64,000 nucleotides of DNA from Kiritimatiellota bacterium B12222 (GTDB taxonomy: Bacteria > Verrucomicrobiota > Kiritimatiellia > SS1-B-03-39 > UBA6053). The DNA is taken from NCBI GenBank assembly GCA_029719485.1, contig CP120722.1, positions 2,852,001 to 2,916,000 of the forward strand, in the 5' to 3' direction. The notes beneath the pieces were generated by a model that made no database searches, was not told where the DNA came from, and worked only from the letters and a program-made list of their open reading frames with translations. This document shows positions 24,149-34,064 of the stretch, piece by piece. Made by a program: the position numbers and the translations under genes. Within the stretch, counting starts at the first letter, position 1. Every line of letters starts with the position of its first letter.

Positions 24149-24511
24149 ATGAATGAAACATACCCCCTTTCTTTACGTATCGCAGTAGATTCTTTACAAT
24201 CCCGTTTGGCTGAAGACTTAAAAATACTTCATGTGAGGGAAGTCTCTACGGTCACCGATTACTTTGTGATTGCAACCGGTACCAGTACCCCTCACTTACA
24301 CGCCTTAAGCGAAGATGTTGATATTGCTCGAAAAGATGCACGTATCAAAATGACACGCAAAGGAGGTCACTCCCAAAGTGGATGGATGATCTTGGATTTT
24401 GGTGAAGTGATTGTCCATGTCATGACCCCTGAATTGCGTGAATTTTATGCTTTGGAACAGCTTTGGAGCGATGCCCAAACCGTTGATCCCGACCTCATTC
24501 CTGCTCCGTAA
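24149..24511 (+). CDS. rsfS: Ribosomal silencing factor RsfS
   Basis: 120 aa, normal for the RsfS/Iojap family. It binds uL14 and prevents joining of ribosomal subunits in poor nutrition. Family motifs are present: VTDYFVIATGTSTPHLHALSEDV, GGHSQSGWMILDFGEVIVHVMTPELREFYALEQLW. AAGGGGG lies immediately before the ATG, too close to act as a ribosome site, in line with a leaderless start. Confidence 0.95.
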   Translation: MNETYPLSLRIAVDSLQSRLAEDLKILHVREVSTVTDYFVIATGTSTPHLHALSEDVDIARKDARIKMTRKGGHSQSGWMILDFGEVIVHVMTPELREFYALEQLWSDAQTVDPDLIPAP

Positions 24512-24544
24512 GTTCTTTTTGTATTCATTTTAAAGGAGTAGGCC

Positions 24545-27364
24545 ATGACTCTTCTGTACCGTCTGTTTTTACTGTTTGTTCTCACTACCAGTTTTCAGCT
24601 TTTCACAGAGGAGGGGGGGCTACAAGATCCACAATGGATCTCCGGAGAATTAGATAATGGCTTCCGCTACTTTATCCGCCAAAATTCAAAACCTGAAAAA
24701 CGTATTGAATTACGTTTAGTTGTTAATGCGGGTTCCATCTTGGAAGCGGAGGATCAGCAGGGTCTTGCTCATTTCCTTGAACATGCGGCCTTTAATGGCA
24801 CCCGGAATTTCGAAAAAAACGAAATGGTCGATTTTCTTGAATCCTTGGGGGTAGGCTTTGGCCCTGATCTGAATGCCTATACCTCTTTCGACGAAACTGT
24901 TTACAAATTAAGAGTGCCTACAGATGATCCCGCAGTGGTTGAAAAGGCCTTTTTAATTCTTTCTGATTGGGCGGGAGGCATCAGCAATACCGATGAGGCC
25001 CTGGAGGATGAACGAGGAGTAATCATCGAAGAATGGCGCGGCCGTCGTGGTGCACAAGCGCGAGTGAGAGACCAACAATATCCCATCATTTTCTCAGGGT
25101 CACGTTATGCCGAACGTTTGCCCATTGGCAAAATGGACGTTCTAGAAAACTTTGATTTTGATCGCCTGCGTCAGTTTTATACCGATTGGTATCGCCCTGA
25201 ATTAATGTCGGTGATTGCGGTGGGGGATTTGGATGTCGAAAAAACCAAATCACTCATTGAAGACTTGTTTTCAGACTTAACCGCTCCAGAGAATCCTCCG
25301 GTACGGGAAACTTTTGTTCATCCTGACCATCCAGAAACCATCGTCGGGACATTCACCGATCCTGAGTTGACCTCTGCTTCCGTGACCCTGTTGTGGAAAA
25401 TGCCCAGCCGGAAAGTGAACACACGAACGGAATACATTCACGATATCAAGGCCTCGCTTGCCTCTGATATGTTAAACCAACGTTTGGCTGAGATTTCTCA
25501 ATCCGCAGATGCTCCTTTTTTACAAGGGGGAAACTATCAGGGACCCTATACCCGTGGAGGAGACGTCTTTTTACTTTATGCAGATGTAAAAGACGAAACA
25601 GGCGCCTATCTTCGAGCCGCCAAGGTATTGTTGACCGAAGCTGAACGCGCCAAACAGTTCGGTTTCACCCAGGCGGAGTTAGATCGTGCCATGGCTCGTC
25701 GCTTACGTACACTTCAAACCTTGGTTGCGGAACGTGAGAATACGGAAAGTGATAAACTTGCATCCGAAATGGTACAATATGCGTTAACGGGTGAATTTGT
25801 CCCCGGCATTGAAGCCGAGCTCAACATTCACCAACAAGTGTTGCCTGACATTACCCTCTCCGAAGTTCAGAAAATATATGAACAGTGGGTCAATAACGAT
25901 AATCGTGTCATCTTGGCAACAGGCCCCTCTCATGAGGGAGAAAACTATTTACCTTCCGAGGAGGCCCTGGTCGATCTCTATGAACTCGTCGCGGCCACGG
26001 CATTGGAACCCTACGAGGACGGCATCAGCGATGAACCCTTGATCGCCACAGACCCTGTTCCCGGAAAAGTCATCAACATGAGCGAAAATGACACCCTCGG
26101 AACCCAACGTTACGAGCTCTCCAATGGAGTAACCGTCATCCTTAAACCCACGACATTTAAGCAAGACGAAATCCTCATGCAGGCGTGGCGGGCAGGGGGT
26201 ACCAATTACGCCAGTGATCAAGAATGGATCGCCGCCCGCACAGCATCAACTGTGGCTCAGGCTACGGGAATGGGAAGTTTCTCGGCGGTAGAGCTCGACA
26301 AAAAACTCGCAGGACAGCTGGTATCCATTCAAGCCGGTTTCACTGAGGATCAAGATAAAATCAGTGGATCCGCCAGCCCCCAAGATATGGAGACACTTTT
26401 AAAATTAGTTCATCTACGCCTCACATCCGTTCGTAAAGATCCAGAGGCTTTTACGGCATTGCAGTCCCGTATGCGTGAATCCGTTCGGAATCGTTTATCT
26501 GATCCCAAAAAAGAATTTTCAGATTTAGTGCAACAAACCTTAGTAAATTATAACCCAAGAGAGATGCCCTTAACGGTTGAAGACGTCGACGCCATGAACA
26601 TGGATCAAAGTCTTGCGTTTTTCTCTTCACGCTTTCAACAGGCACAGGGCTTCACGTTCCTCTTTATCGGCAATGTAGATCCTGAAACCTTCATTCCTCT
26701 GATGGAAAAATGGATAGGTTCTTTACCTTCAACCGATGAGCCTGTGGAACCTCTGTTCTTAGCGAAAAGCTTCCCCCATTATAAAATTACCCGGGAAATG
26801 CACAAAGGACTGGAACCCGTTGCGCAAGTCCAAATGGTCTGGACCCGTGATGATTTTGTATGGAACTACGCCGAACGCCACCGTCTACAATCAATGATTG
26901 CCGCCATGCGCATTCGCCTACGAGAGGAATTACGCGAAAAAGAAGGGGGCACTTATCATGTTTCTGCGGCGACACCTACACAACATTATCCATCGCCCCT
27001 CGCTCAAGTACGCATCGCATTTACATGTAGTCCTGATCGGGTGGAGCCCTTGATTCAAAACGTTCAAACCCTGATTGAGAACTTCACCACGACAGCCCTT
27101 GAAGAAAGTTATGCAGAAAAAGTAAGAGAAGGGCAGTTGCGCAGAAGAGAAACCGATCTCAAAGAAAATAGTTTCTGGGGATATGTGTTACCATTTTATG
27201 CCTGGCATCAAGAAGACCCCCAAGTGATCTTTGAATTCGATAATTTTGTTAAGACGGTGACTCCAACATCGATTCAAGAAACCGCAAAATGGATTTTTGA
27301 TACTCCCCACCAAGCTGTATTCATTTTATTACCTGCAGAACTTGAAGTAAAAACGCCTGAATAA
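24545..27364 (+). CDS. M16 family zinc metallopeptidase (pitrilysin/insulinase-like), exported
   Basis: 939 aa with an N-terminal hydrophobic signal (LYRLFLLFVLTTSFQLF). The inverted zinc motif HFLEH is at residues 76-80, and the downstream glutamate lies in RGVIIEEWRGRRG. Two M16 halves follow: an active N-terminal half and an inactive C-terminal half (ELSNGVTVILKPTTFKQDE, FLFIGNVDPETFIPLMEKW). Two-module periplasmic M16 enzymes like this degrade peptides. AAAGGAG precedes the ATG. Confidence 0.92.
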   Translation: MTLLYRLFLLFVLTTSFQLFTEEGGLQDPQWISGELDNGFRYFIRQNSKPEKRIELRLVVNAGSILEAEDQQGLAHFLEHAAFNGTRNFEKNEMVDFLESLGVGFGPDLNAYTSFDETVYKLRVPTDDPAVVEKAFLILSDWAGGISNTDEALEDERGVIIEEWRGRRGAQARVRDQQYPIIFSGSRYAERLPIGKMDVLENFDFDRLRQFYTDWYRPELMSVIAVGDLDVEKTKSLIEDLFSDLTAPENPPVRETFVHPDHPETIVGTFTDPELTSASVTLLWKMPSRKVNTRTEYIHDIKASLASDMLNQRLAEISQSADAPFLQGGNYQGPYTRGGDVFLLYADVKDETGAYLRAAKVLLTEAERAKQFGFTQAELDRAMARRLRTLQTLVAERENTESDKLASEMVQYALTGEFVPGIEAELNIHQQVLPDITLSEVQKIYEQWVNNDNRVILATGPSHEGENYLPSEEALVDLYELVAATALEPYEDGISDEPLIATDPVPGKVINMSENDTLGTQRYELSNGVTVILKPTTFKQDEILMQAWRAGGTNYASDQEWIAARTASTVAQATGMGSFSAVELDKKLAGQLVSIQAGFTEDQDKISGSASPQDMETLLKLVHLRLTSVRKDPEAFTALQSRMRESVRNRLSDPKKEFSDLVQQTLVNYNPREMPLTVEDVDAMNMDQSLAFFSSRFQQAQGFTFLFIGNVDPETFIPLMEKWIGSLPSTDEPVEPLFLAKSFPHYKITREMHKGLEPVAQVQMVWTRDDFVWNYAERHRLQSMIAAMRIRLREELREKEGGTYHVSAATPTQHYPSPLAQVRIAFTCSPDRVEPLIQNVQTLIENFTTTALEESYAEKVREGQLRRRETDLKENSFWGYVLPFYAWHQEDPQVIFEFDNFVKTVTPTSIQETAKWIFDTPHQAVFILLPAELEVKTPE

Positions 27365-27410
27365 ACTATAAAATAATGCTTCCGATGCATGAACCTATGA
27401 GGATCGTTTA

Positions 27411-28916
27411 ATGACACAGTTTAAAGAAATCTGGGAAGACGTATTGAGTCAACCCAAAGTATCCAAACAAGAATTCAAAGAAGCAGAACCCGAGATTCGT
27501 CGAGAATTAGTGGAATTACAACAAGAGCTTCGTAATTCAAAAGTTTCTGTCATGATGGTATTTGCGGGTGTCGATGGCGCCGGGAAACACGAAATGGTCA
27601 ACACCTTAAATTCATGGATGGATCCCCGGGGGATCATTACCCATGCCTATGCGGCTGAAGATCTAGAAGCCACCCAACATTCACCTTTTTGGAAATATTG
27701 GAGAGATATCCCTGCGATTGGCCAGCTGGGATTATTTCTAAGCGCTTGGTACTCGAAACCACTTTTAGGTAGAGTGCATCGTCGTATGTCTGAAAAAGAT
27801 TTTAAAGAGCACTTAAAAGAAATCAGTGAGTTTGAACGTACCATGACCGATAACGGGATTCTCGTGGTCAAAGTTTGGATGCATATGGATAAGAAAGCGC
27901 AATTGAAGCGCTTAAATGAACTTTCGTCAAAACCAGATACAGAATGGGAAATCAAACCCGGTGCTTGGGAAAATTGGGGCATGTATGATCGCTTTATTGA
28001 AGCTTCGACGAAAATCATTAGAGCTTCTGATAAGGCGGGCATACCTTGGCTGCTGGTCAATGGCAAACATCGCTACGCCCGACAACTCACCGTAGCTCGT
28101 GCCCTCAGAGATGCGATGCGTCATCGCTTACAAAACCCTCCAGTGGACAATAGCCTCACGCCAACAGAGTGGGACAAAAAAATGAGTCCTACCCGAGGAT
28201 CCTTGAGAAAAATGGATCTCACAAAGTCTCTTGAAAAATCTGAATACAAAACCAAACTGAAAGCGTTGAGGGTTCGTCTGTACCAACTTCAACATAAAGC
28301 CCAATTGGCAGGCCTTTCCACCGTTTTAGTTTTTGAAGGACAAGATGCCGCCGGAAAGGGAGGGGCCATTAGACGTTTGGTACAAGGATTAGATGCTCAA
28401 CAATATCAAGTCGTTCCTATTGCGGCCCCCACCAAAGCAGAACTGGCTCACCATTACTTGTGGCGGTTTTGGCAACATTTACCCCGTAAAGGACGCGTAA
28501 CGATTTTTGACCGTTCGTGGTACGGCCGTGTTTTGGTGGAGCGTGTTGAGGGTTTCGCTACTGATGCCGAATGGCAAAGAGCCTATCAGGAAATTAACGA
28601 ATTTGAACAACAGTTGATCAACAGCAACTATGTGGTCTGTAAGTTCTGGATACAAATCGATAAAGAAATGCAACTCGCACGATTTGAAGAACGCCAAAAC
28701 ACTCCCTATAAAGAATGGAAAATCACCGACGAGGATTGGCGAAACCGTGAAAAATGGGATGTATATGATGTGGCGGTTGATGACATGATTTCTTTAACCC
28801 ATCATAAACAAGCCCCATGGGTTTTGGTTGAAGGCAATGACAAATCCTGGTCCAGAATTAAAGTACTGGAAACGGTTTGCCAACAATTGGAAAAAGCTTT
28901 GAAAACCCACACCTGA
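27411..28916 (+). CDS. pap: Polyphosphate:AMP phosphotransferase (two-domain PPK2, class II)
   Basis: 501 aa. Two PPK2 modules lie in tandem. The first has a Walker A-like VFAGVDGAGKHEMVNTLN; the second has VFEGQDAAGKGGAIRRL plus the lid and Walker B region TIFDRSWYGRVLVERVEGF. Tandem PPK2 proteins of this length phosphorylate AMP to ADP with polyphosphate, and usually only the C-terminal module is catalytic. Here the N-terminal module's second motif (LGLFLSAWYSKPLLGRVH) lacks the DRSWY signature. A GAGGAT site precedes the ATG. Confidence 0.92.
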   Translation: MTQFKEIWEDVLSQPKVSKQEFKEAEPEIRRELVELQQELRNSKVSVMMVFAGVDGAGKHEMVNTLNSWMDPRGIITHAYAAEDLEATQHSPFWKYWRDIPAIGQLGLFLSAWYSKPLLGRVHRRMSEKDFKEHLKEISEFERTMTDNGILVVKVWMHMDKKAQLKRLNELSSKPDTEWEIKPGAWENWGMYDRFIEASTKIIRASDKAGIPWLLVNGKHRYARQLTVARALRDAMRHRLQNPPVDNSLTPTEWDKKMSPTRGSLRKMDLTKSLEKSEYKTKLKALRVRLYQLQHKAQLAGLSTVLVFEGQDAAGKGGAIRRLVQGLDAQQYQVVPIAAPTKAELAHHYLWRFWQHLPRKGRVTIFDRSWYGRVLVERVEGFATDAEWQRAYQEINEFEQQLINSNYVVCKFWIQIDKEMQLARFEERQNTPYKEWKITDEDWRNREKWDVYDVAVDDMISLTHHKQAPWVLVEGNDKSWSRIKVLETVCQQLEKALKTHT

Positions 28917-28931
28917 TTACATCGAACGAAT

Positions 28932-29600
28932 ATGCTACTGTTCGGGCTATTGATTTTAGGGATACTGATCGTCATCGGAATGTTCTCGCATCAAGCGGAA
29001 CAAAATCGACGAAAAGATCTCGCGCAATTTGCCACGCTTAATGGTCTGAGCTATTCCCCTGAGAAAGTGTTACAGTTTGATGAACGCTTTAGAGAATTTT
29101 CGTTCTTACACAAAGGAACCCGACGTTACGCCCGTCATTGCATGCACGGTCAACTTGCGGGCGGCAACTTCCTGATCTGTGAATATCATTATCAAGTGAA
29201 CCACCATCATGGCAAAAATCGCCGTAGCCAACATTACCTAAGTACGCTGATCATGTGTCATCCTCCCTTCAACCTCAAGCCGCTGCTTATTCGGCCTGAA
29301 GGCATGATGGATAAACTGAAATCTTCCGTTGGCGGGTACGACATTTCATTCTCTTCTGAAGCATTCAGTAAGCAGTTTCACGTCACGAGTCCCGATCGTG
29401 AATGGGCCTACGCCGTGCTGCAACCGCAAACCATCGATCTCCTGTTACAGCGTCCAAACAACTTAGAATATCATATGCAACACGGGTGGTTGTGCCTTCG
29501 TCAAAAGAAAGGCCTGAACCAACAAAGCCTAGCATCATTGATTCACCTTGCGCAAACGATCATCGAGAATATTCCCGACCCATACAAAGTGAATCAGTGA
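28932..29600 (+). CDS. Membrane-anchored protein of unknown function (DUF3137-like)
   Basis: 222 aa. An N-terminal membrane helix (LLFGLLILGILIVIGMF) is followed by a soluble domain containing NGLSYSPEKVLQFDERFREF, GGNFLICEYHYQVN and SSEAFSKQFHVTSPDREWAYAVL. The layout resembles DUF3137-type proteins (membrane anchor plus a galanin-like cytoplasmic fold). It follows pap after 15 nt and is probably cotranscribed. Confidence 0.6.
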   Translation: MLLFGLLILGILIVIGMFSHQAEQNRRKDLAQFATLNGLSYSPEKVLQFDERFREFSFLHKGTRRYARHCMHGQLAGGNFLICEYHYQVNHHHGKNRRSQHYLSTLIMCHPPFNLKPLLIRPEGMMDKLKSSVGGYDISFSSEAFSKQFHVTSPDREWAYAVLQPQTIDLLLQRPNNLEYHMQHGWLCLRQKKGLNQQSLASLIHLAQTIIENIPDPYKVNQ

Positions 29601-29624
29601 GAGAGGCCACCTGTGGGTCCTCTC
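29601..29624 (+). terminator. Hairpin at the end of the pap operon
   Basis: GAGAGG-CCAC-CT-GTGG-GT-CCTCTC forms a stem directly after the stop codon. There is no T run, so it may be a processing or stabilising hairpin. Confidence 0.4.
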
Positions 29625-29719
29625 ATTTGGTTCAAAAAAATCTCCAAGGGTTGTGGTAGCAAAATCAAACAAAAGCAAACCCGAGTATGTCTCCGACCCA
29701 CAAAGGGAGTAGGCAAAAT

Positions 29720-29747
29720 AAAACCCTACCAGGACAGTAGGGTTTTT
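29720..29747. terminator. Bidirectional terminator between convergent pap and V-ATPase operons
   Basis: Stem AAAACCCTAC / GTAGGGTTTT with loop CAGGACA, T run on the right and A run on the left, so it can stop transcription from both sides. Confidence 0.85.
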
Positions 29748-29779
29748 CGGGCGAACCCGTGGATCGTTTTATATGGAGA

Positions 29780-30253
29780 TTAAGCCTCAGGAAGTACACC
29801 TAAGCTAAATACCAATACAAACAACGCAACGGTTTCTACCATACCAATGGTCATCAAATAGAGACCAAAGCCTTTACCGGTTTCACCCAGAGAGTCTGCG
29901 CCAGCAGCACCAGCTTTGCCCTGAAAGATCGCGGAGGCCGCCATGCCAATACCAGCAAGCAATCCACCGACGAGGAAGAGGGGCCACTGACCAGCTGTTG
30001 CACTATTTTCGGCAAGGTCAGCAATGCTGTTCATGAGAATCATACTGTAAATGATCTGTGACAACGGAGCACCTACAAAAATCACCAGCAGGAAGCTCGC
30101 AGGGCGATCCTGCAAGAAGGAACGTTTCCATGCCCCGATGGCAGCCAAGCCTGCAGTTCCTGATCCGATAGCTGATCCAATGGCGGCGGTACTCAGTGCG
30201 ATGATTCCGCCGATACGGCCTAATGCTTCTATGGTTTGAGGTTCCAGTTCCAT
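29780..30253 (-). CDS. ntpK: V-type ATPase subunit K (rotor proteolipid)
   Basis: 157 aa with four membrane helices in two hairpins, the duplicated proteolipid form. The ion-carrying glutamate is E140 in IGMVETVALF. Aligned by eye with Enterococcus hirae NtpK, the Na+-ligand positions are kept as S65 and Q66 (APLSQIIY; Thr-Gln in E. hirae), Q111 (AIFQGKAGAAG) and E140, so the rotor is predicted to carry Na+. It is the last gene of the V-ATPase operon, followed by a terminator. Confidence 0.95.
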   Translation of the reverse strand: MELEPQTIEALGRIGGIIALSTAAIGSAIGSGTAGLAAIGAWKRSFLQDRPASFLLVIFVGAPLSQIIYSMILMNSIADLAENSATAGQWPLFLVGGLLAGIGMAASAIFQGKAGAAGADSLGETGKGFGLYLMTIGMVETVALFVLVFSLGVLPEA

Positions 30254-30336
30254 AATAATTTCCTTCGTTTAATAATTGGTTAATGGGTTAATTGGTTTCT
30301 TTAAAAATGAACGTTGGGCACTAAAAATTCTTTGCG

Positions 30337-32094
30337 CTACCCTTCAATTTCTGACTTTGGGTTTCTGCGCTGAAAGGGTGCATAGGGAATCCCACTCCAG
30401 GTAAGTCCTAAGTGAGAAGAAAATTCTAAGGTGTTTAAGCGGATGCCATGCACCAATACCCCCATTCCTGCGAGGATAAAGTTGAGTCCATGCCCCAGTA
30501 TCAGAACAATCATCATCACCCCACTGGCAATCACACCTCGTTCCGCATTCCCACCCAGGATCATACTGTTAAAACTGGATGCCAAAGCATAAGTCGCCAT
30601 GCCTACGGCGTAGAGTCGTACATAACTCACCACGTCCACAAAGTTGTTCACGAAAGAAAGGGGCAACATCATGTGGTCGACCCACTGATCTTTGAAGGCT
30701 TTGGGAGGGGTCATGAAAATGATGATTAAAGCCATGCTTCCCCAAAAAAGTGGCGTAGTAAAGTCTGGAATTTTCTCCCAACCCAACACCATTTTACCAG
30801 TCACACAATACATGGTCCACGTACTACCAATCCATCCAATTTCAGCCAAGGCTTGTAAACTTTTGCGTTTATTCCACAGGTTCCATAAATGCGCCAGGGT
30901 TAAATGCCCTGCACCCATCAAGAAACAAACGTTCATCGTCGCCTTGGGATCTTCGGTAGGGGAAAGGGAAGGGAAGACCGCAGGAATATCCAACGTCCCG
31001 AAAAAGTTTCCTGTCAGCAGGCCCCAAATCACCGTGGCGCCCCCCATGAGATATAGTAAATTGGCAAATTTACCCCTGGTCCCGGGCTTGGTTAGATTTA
31101 ATCCGAGCACCATCAAAATCAAAACCAGACCGTATCCCGCATCCCCGATAATCATACCGGAGAAAATGGAGAGAAAAATCAAGAAGCTCCATCCCACATC
31201 CACTTCGTTATATCCAGGTGTGACGCCCAGAAAGGAGAACACGGGTTGAATCCAACTTACGAAGTTACTTTGTTTCAGTAGTGTAGGGGTAGGGTCTTCA
31301 AGTTCCGGTTCACGGCTATGGAGAGCGGCGCCCCACAGGGCAGCTTTTGCTTCTAACTCCGGCAGATCCTTTGCAGGTACAAATCCCTCAATCCACGCCA
31401 AAGATTCGGAACCGGCCATGCCTGCTTCAGCTTTGAGAAAATCCAATTCATCCGCTTTTTGATCCGCAAATTCCTGTAAATGGGAGAGTTGACCTGCAGC
31501 TGTAGCCAATTCTTTTTCAGCGTTCTCTAAAATGCGTTTTACGTGTTGACGCAGCACCGCGATACGCCTCAGACCACGCCTGGGCATATCCAAAGCGGGT
31601 GTTTCAATCTGAGATAAATCGTTTAAACTTACCGCCACACCAAAGCCCGGATCCGCGGTAAGCCAGATACAACCTTCGGGAATATCGACAGGTGAAACCG
31701 CAGCCCGGAAAAAGGCTACATTCACATTTTGCTGTTTTAAGGCTGCCAACGTTTCCAAATGGACATTGCCAAAAGGGGCCCAGCTATGTTCTTCATGAAT
31801 CAGTTTACGGTCTACGGCTTTTGCGCGTTCAACCACTTCAAACAGATGTTGGCAATGGGCAAGCATCGCCTCAGCATCTCCTTCGAAATCCTGGTCAACA
31901 ACATCAGGAATCAACTCAAGTTTTTGAATTAATTTCCGAATACCTTTCAGCTCTTCACTTCGATCATCAACGCCTTGATTTTCTTGAGGCGTTAATTTCA
32001 AATGTAAGCCGGCAAAGTCACGAAGTGAGGTCAACAAATTGGAGACATCTTCCTCTCGGCAAATCAACGTTGCATGGATCATGGGAGTAATCAT
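30337..32094 (-). CDS. ntpI: V-type ATPase subunit I (membrane stator, a-subunit-like)
   Basis: 585 aa, compact for subunit I (commonly 600-660). The N-terminal half is cytoplasmic and coiled-coil rich (AEKELATAAGQLSHLQEFAD). The C-terminal half has about 7-8 helices, including GDAGYGLVLILMVLGL and the stretch FVDVVSYVRLYAVGMATYALASSFN, which carries the conserved arginine facing the rotor. Its start overlaps the subunit D stop (ATGA, 32091-32094). Confidence 0.93.
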   Translation of the reverse strand: MITPMIHATLICREEDVSNLLTSLRDFAGLHLKLTPQENQGVDDRSEELKGIRKLIQKLELIPDVVDQDFEGDAEAMLAHCQHLFEVVERAKAVDRKLIHEEHSWAPFGNVHLETLAALKQQNVNVAFFRAAVSPVDIPEGCIWLTADPGFGVAVSLNDLSQIETPALDMPRRGLRRIAVLRQHVKRILENAEKELATAAGQLSHLQEFADQKADELDFLKAEAGMAGSESLAWIEGFVPAKDLPELEAKAALWGAALHSREPELEDPTPTLLKQSNFVSWIQPVFSFLGVTPGYNEVDVGWSFLIFLSIFSGMIIGDAGYGLVLILMVLGLNLTKPGTRGKFANLLYLMGGATVIWGLLTGNFFGTLDIPAVFPSLSPTEDPKATMNVCFLMGAGHLTLAHLWNLWNKRKSLQALAEIGWIGSTWTMYCVTGKMVLGWEKIPDFTTPLFWGSMALIIIFMTPPKAFKDQWVDHMMLPLSFVNNFVDVVSYVRLYAVGMATYALASSFNSMILGGNAERGVIASGVMMIVLILGHGLNFILAGMGVLVHGIRLNTLEFSSHLGLTWSGIPYAPFQRRNPKSEIEG

Positions 32095-32684
32095 GCGGCA
32101 GCCTCATTTTTCTTTTTCGCAAGTTTACCACGGGCAACTCCTGCGACTTGTTCATCACCTAAGGCAATACGGATAATTCGAATATTTTGTTTCGATTCAG
32201 GTATTTTTACTTTTTCGAACAAATTCACCCGCTGACTCGTGGTGCGCAATTCAGCTTCGATCAACGCTTCTTGCTGACGTAAAATCTCAAGTTTCACAGA
32301 AAAAGTCACTTCCAAACGCAATGCCGCCAGACCGTCATCCACCCAAACCGGTTTGGTAAAACGGTCAGGACAATTTTCTTCAATCTCAAAATTTTGCAAG
32401 ACAGGCACATCGACTCCCGCGATGTGTTGTTCACCGATCTCAAGTTTCTTTACCTGAATCCAATCAGCTAAAGGCAATGGATCTGAGAACAAAGCCATCC
32501 AAGACTGACGTTCCCGTTGCACCTTTCTGAGTTCAAGCTCCAAATCCTCACGTTGGATCTCCACTTGACGCAATTCAGATTGCAACTGCTGTTTCTTCAG
32601 TTGCAAGGTCGGCAGATAACGTTGAAACCGTTTTAAGGAATCACGCTGAACTCTGAGTTCTGATTTAGTACGTTTTAAAGGCAT
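32091..32684 (-). CDS. ntpD: V-type ATPase subunit D (central shaft)
   Basis: 197 aa. A long N-terminal helix, KRTKSELRVQRDSLKRFQRYLP, and another helical end form the coiled coil of the central stalk (VTFSVKLEILRQQEALIEAE, RVNLFEKVKIPESK). The NLFEKVKIP motif is diagnostic for subunit D. It follows subunit B after 71 nt. Confidence 0.92.
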   Translation of the reverse strand: MPLKRTKSELRVQRDSLKRFQRYLPTLQLKKQQLQSELRQVEIQREDLELELRKVQRERQSWMALFSDPLPLADWIQVKKLEIGEQHIAGVDVPVLQNFEIEENCPDRFTKPVWVDDGLAALRLEVTFSVKLEILRQQEALIEAELRTTSQRVNLFEKVKIPESKQNIRIIRIALGDEQVAGVARGKLAKKKNEAAA

Positions 32685-32755
32685 AAGGAGAAAGGTGAAG
32701 GAGAGAAAGAGAGGTAAAGAATAGAGCAGGGGACGGGGAATACGCTACCCGGCGC

Positions 32756-34063
32756 TTACTCGCTGGTTTTTCCTTGGGGCCAAAATTCTTTGATCAATTC
32801 AGTAGGCATTCCACATTCTTCAGGATCAAAACACTCTGCAAGAATATCCCAACAAGTATCCAACGCATCTTCTAAATGAAGGGTGACCCGGAGATCCATC
32901 AATTTCTTTTCGAACAGATCACCAAATTTCACTAACTTGTTGTCGTATTCGGTCATCCGGAATCCCATTGAGCGTTTTTCTTCAGTAGAACGGAAGGATG
33001 CATAGAGCTGAATCATCCGGTCCATGATCTTACGATGATCTACACGGGTTTTGTCGTTCACAAATTGTTTGAGACGACTCAGACTACCAAAGGGCTCAAT
33101 CCGACCATTGCGTAAGTAGAACTGACCTTCTGTAATATATCCGGTGTTATCGGGTACAGGGTGAGTCACGTCATCACCAGGCATGGTGGTTGCTGCCAAA
33201 ATCGTGATAGATCCAGCACTTTCAAAATCAACCGCTTTTTCATAACGGGCAGCCAACTGAGAGTAAAGATCACCAGGATAGCCACGATTTGAAGGAATCT
33301 TTTCCATGGTAATGGCAATTTCTTTCATGGCATCTGCATAGTTGGTCATATCGGTGAGCAGTACCAACACCTCTTTATTTTCGAGTGCAAACTTTTCAGC
33401 AACAGCCAAACATAAATCAGGAACAAACAAACATTCCACCGTAGGATCTGCGGCCGTATGAACATACATTACAGTACGGCTGAGTGAGCCGGCTTCTTCC
33501 AAGGTTTCACGGAAAAACAAATAGTCATCGTATTTCAGTCCCATGCCACCCAAAACAATCACGTCCACTTCCGCCTGCAGGGCGATTCGTGCGAGCAAGG
33601 GGTTATAGGGCTCACCCGCTACCGAAAAAATCGGCAATTTCTGTGATTGAACCAAGGTGTTAAATACATCGATCATGGGAATCCCAGTACGAACCATCTT
33701 CCGGGGAATAATTCGTTCTGAAGGATTAACGGAAGGACCCGCAACCCCGACGGGGTCGGCATCCAATTCGGGACGGTTGTCACGAGGGACCCCAGAACCA
33801 TCAAAAATACGTCCAAGCAGATCCTCAGAAAAGGGTACCGTTAATCCATGACCCAGGAAACGAACCGTCGCATCAGTGGGCACGCCTCGACTTCCACTAA
33901 AAATCTGAAGATACACTTGATCTCCGTCTAATTGAATTACCTGAGCCAGTGATTTTTCTTCACCATAGGTGACTTCTGCCAAATCTCCATACCCTACATT
34001 CTGGGCACGAAGCATCAGGACGTTTCCTACAATATTTTCAATTCCGTGATAAAGCGCTTGCAT
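32756..34063 (-). CDS. ntpB: V-type ATPase subunit B (non-catalytic)
   Basis: 435 aa from ATG 34063, which has a GGGGAGGAG ribosome site; the open frame begins at 34087 inside subunit A. Motifs include [44 protein letters not shown] and [19 protein letters not shown]. It lacks the Walker A loop, as expected for the regulatory subunit that alternates with A in the hexameric head. Confidence 0.95.
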   Translation of the reverse strand: MQALYHGIENIVGNVLMLRAQNVGYGDLAEVTYGEEKSLAQVIQLDGDQVYLQIFSGSRGVPTDATVRFLGHGLTVPFSEDLLGRIFDGSGVPRDNRPELDADPVGVAGPSVNPSERIIPRKMVRTGIPMIDVFNTLVQSQKLPIFSVAGEPYNPLLARIALQAEVDVIVLGGMGLKYDDYLFFRETLEEAGSLSRTVMYVHTAADPTVECLFVPDLCLAVAEKFALENKEVLVLLTDMTNYADAMKEIAITMEKIPSNRGYPGDLYSQLAARYEKAVDFESAGSITILAATTMPGDDVTHPVPDNTGYITEGQFYLRNGRIEPFGSLSRLKQFVNDKTRVDHRKIMDRMIQLYASFRSTEEKRSMGFRMTEYDNKLVKFGDLFEKKLMDLRVTLHLEDALDTCWDILAECFDPEECGMPTELIKEFWPQGKTSE

Positions 34064-34064
34064 C

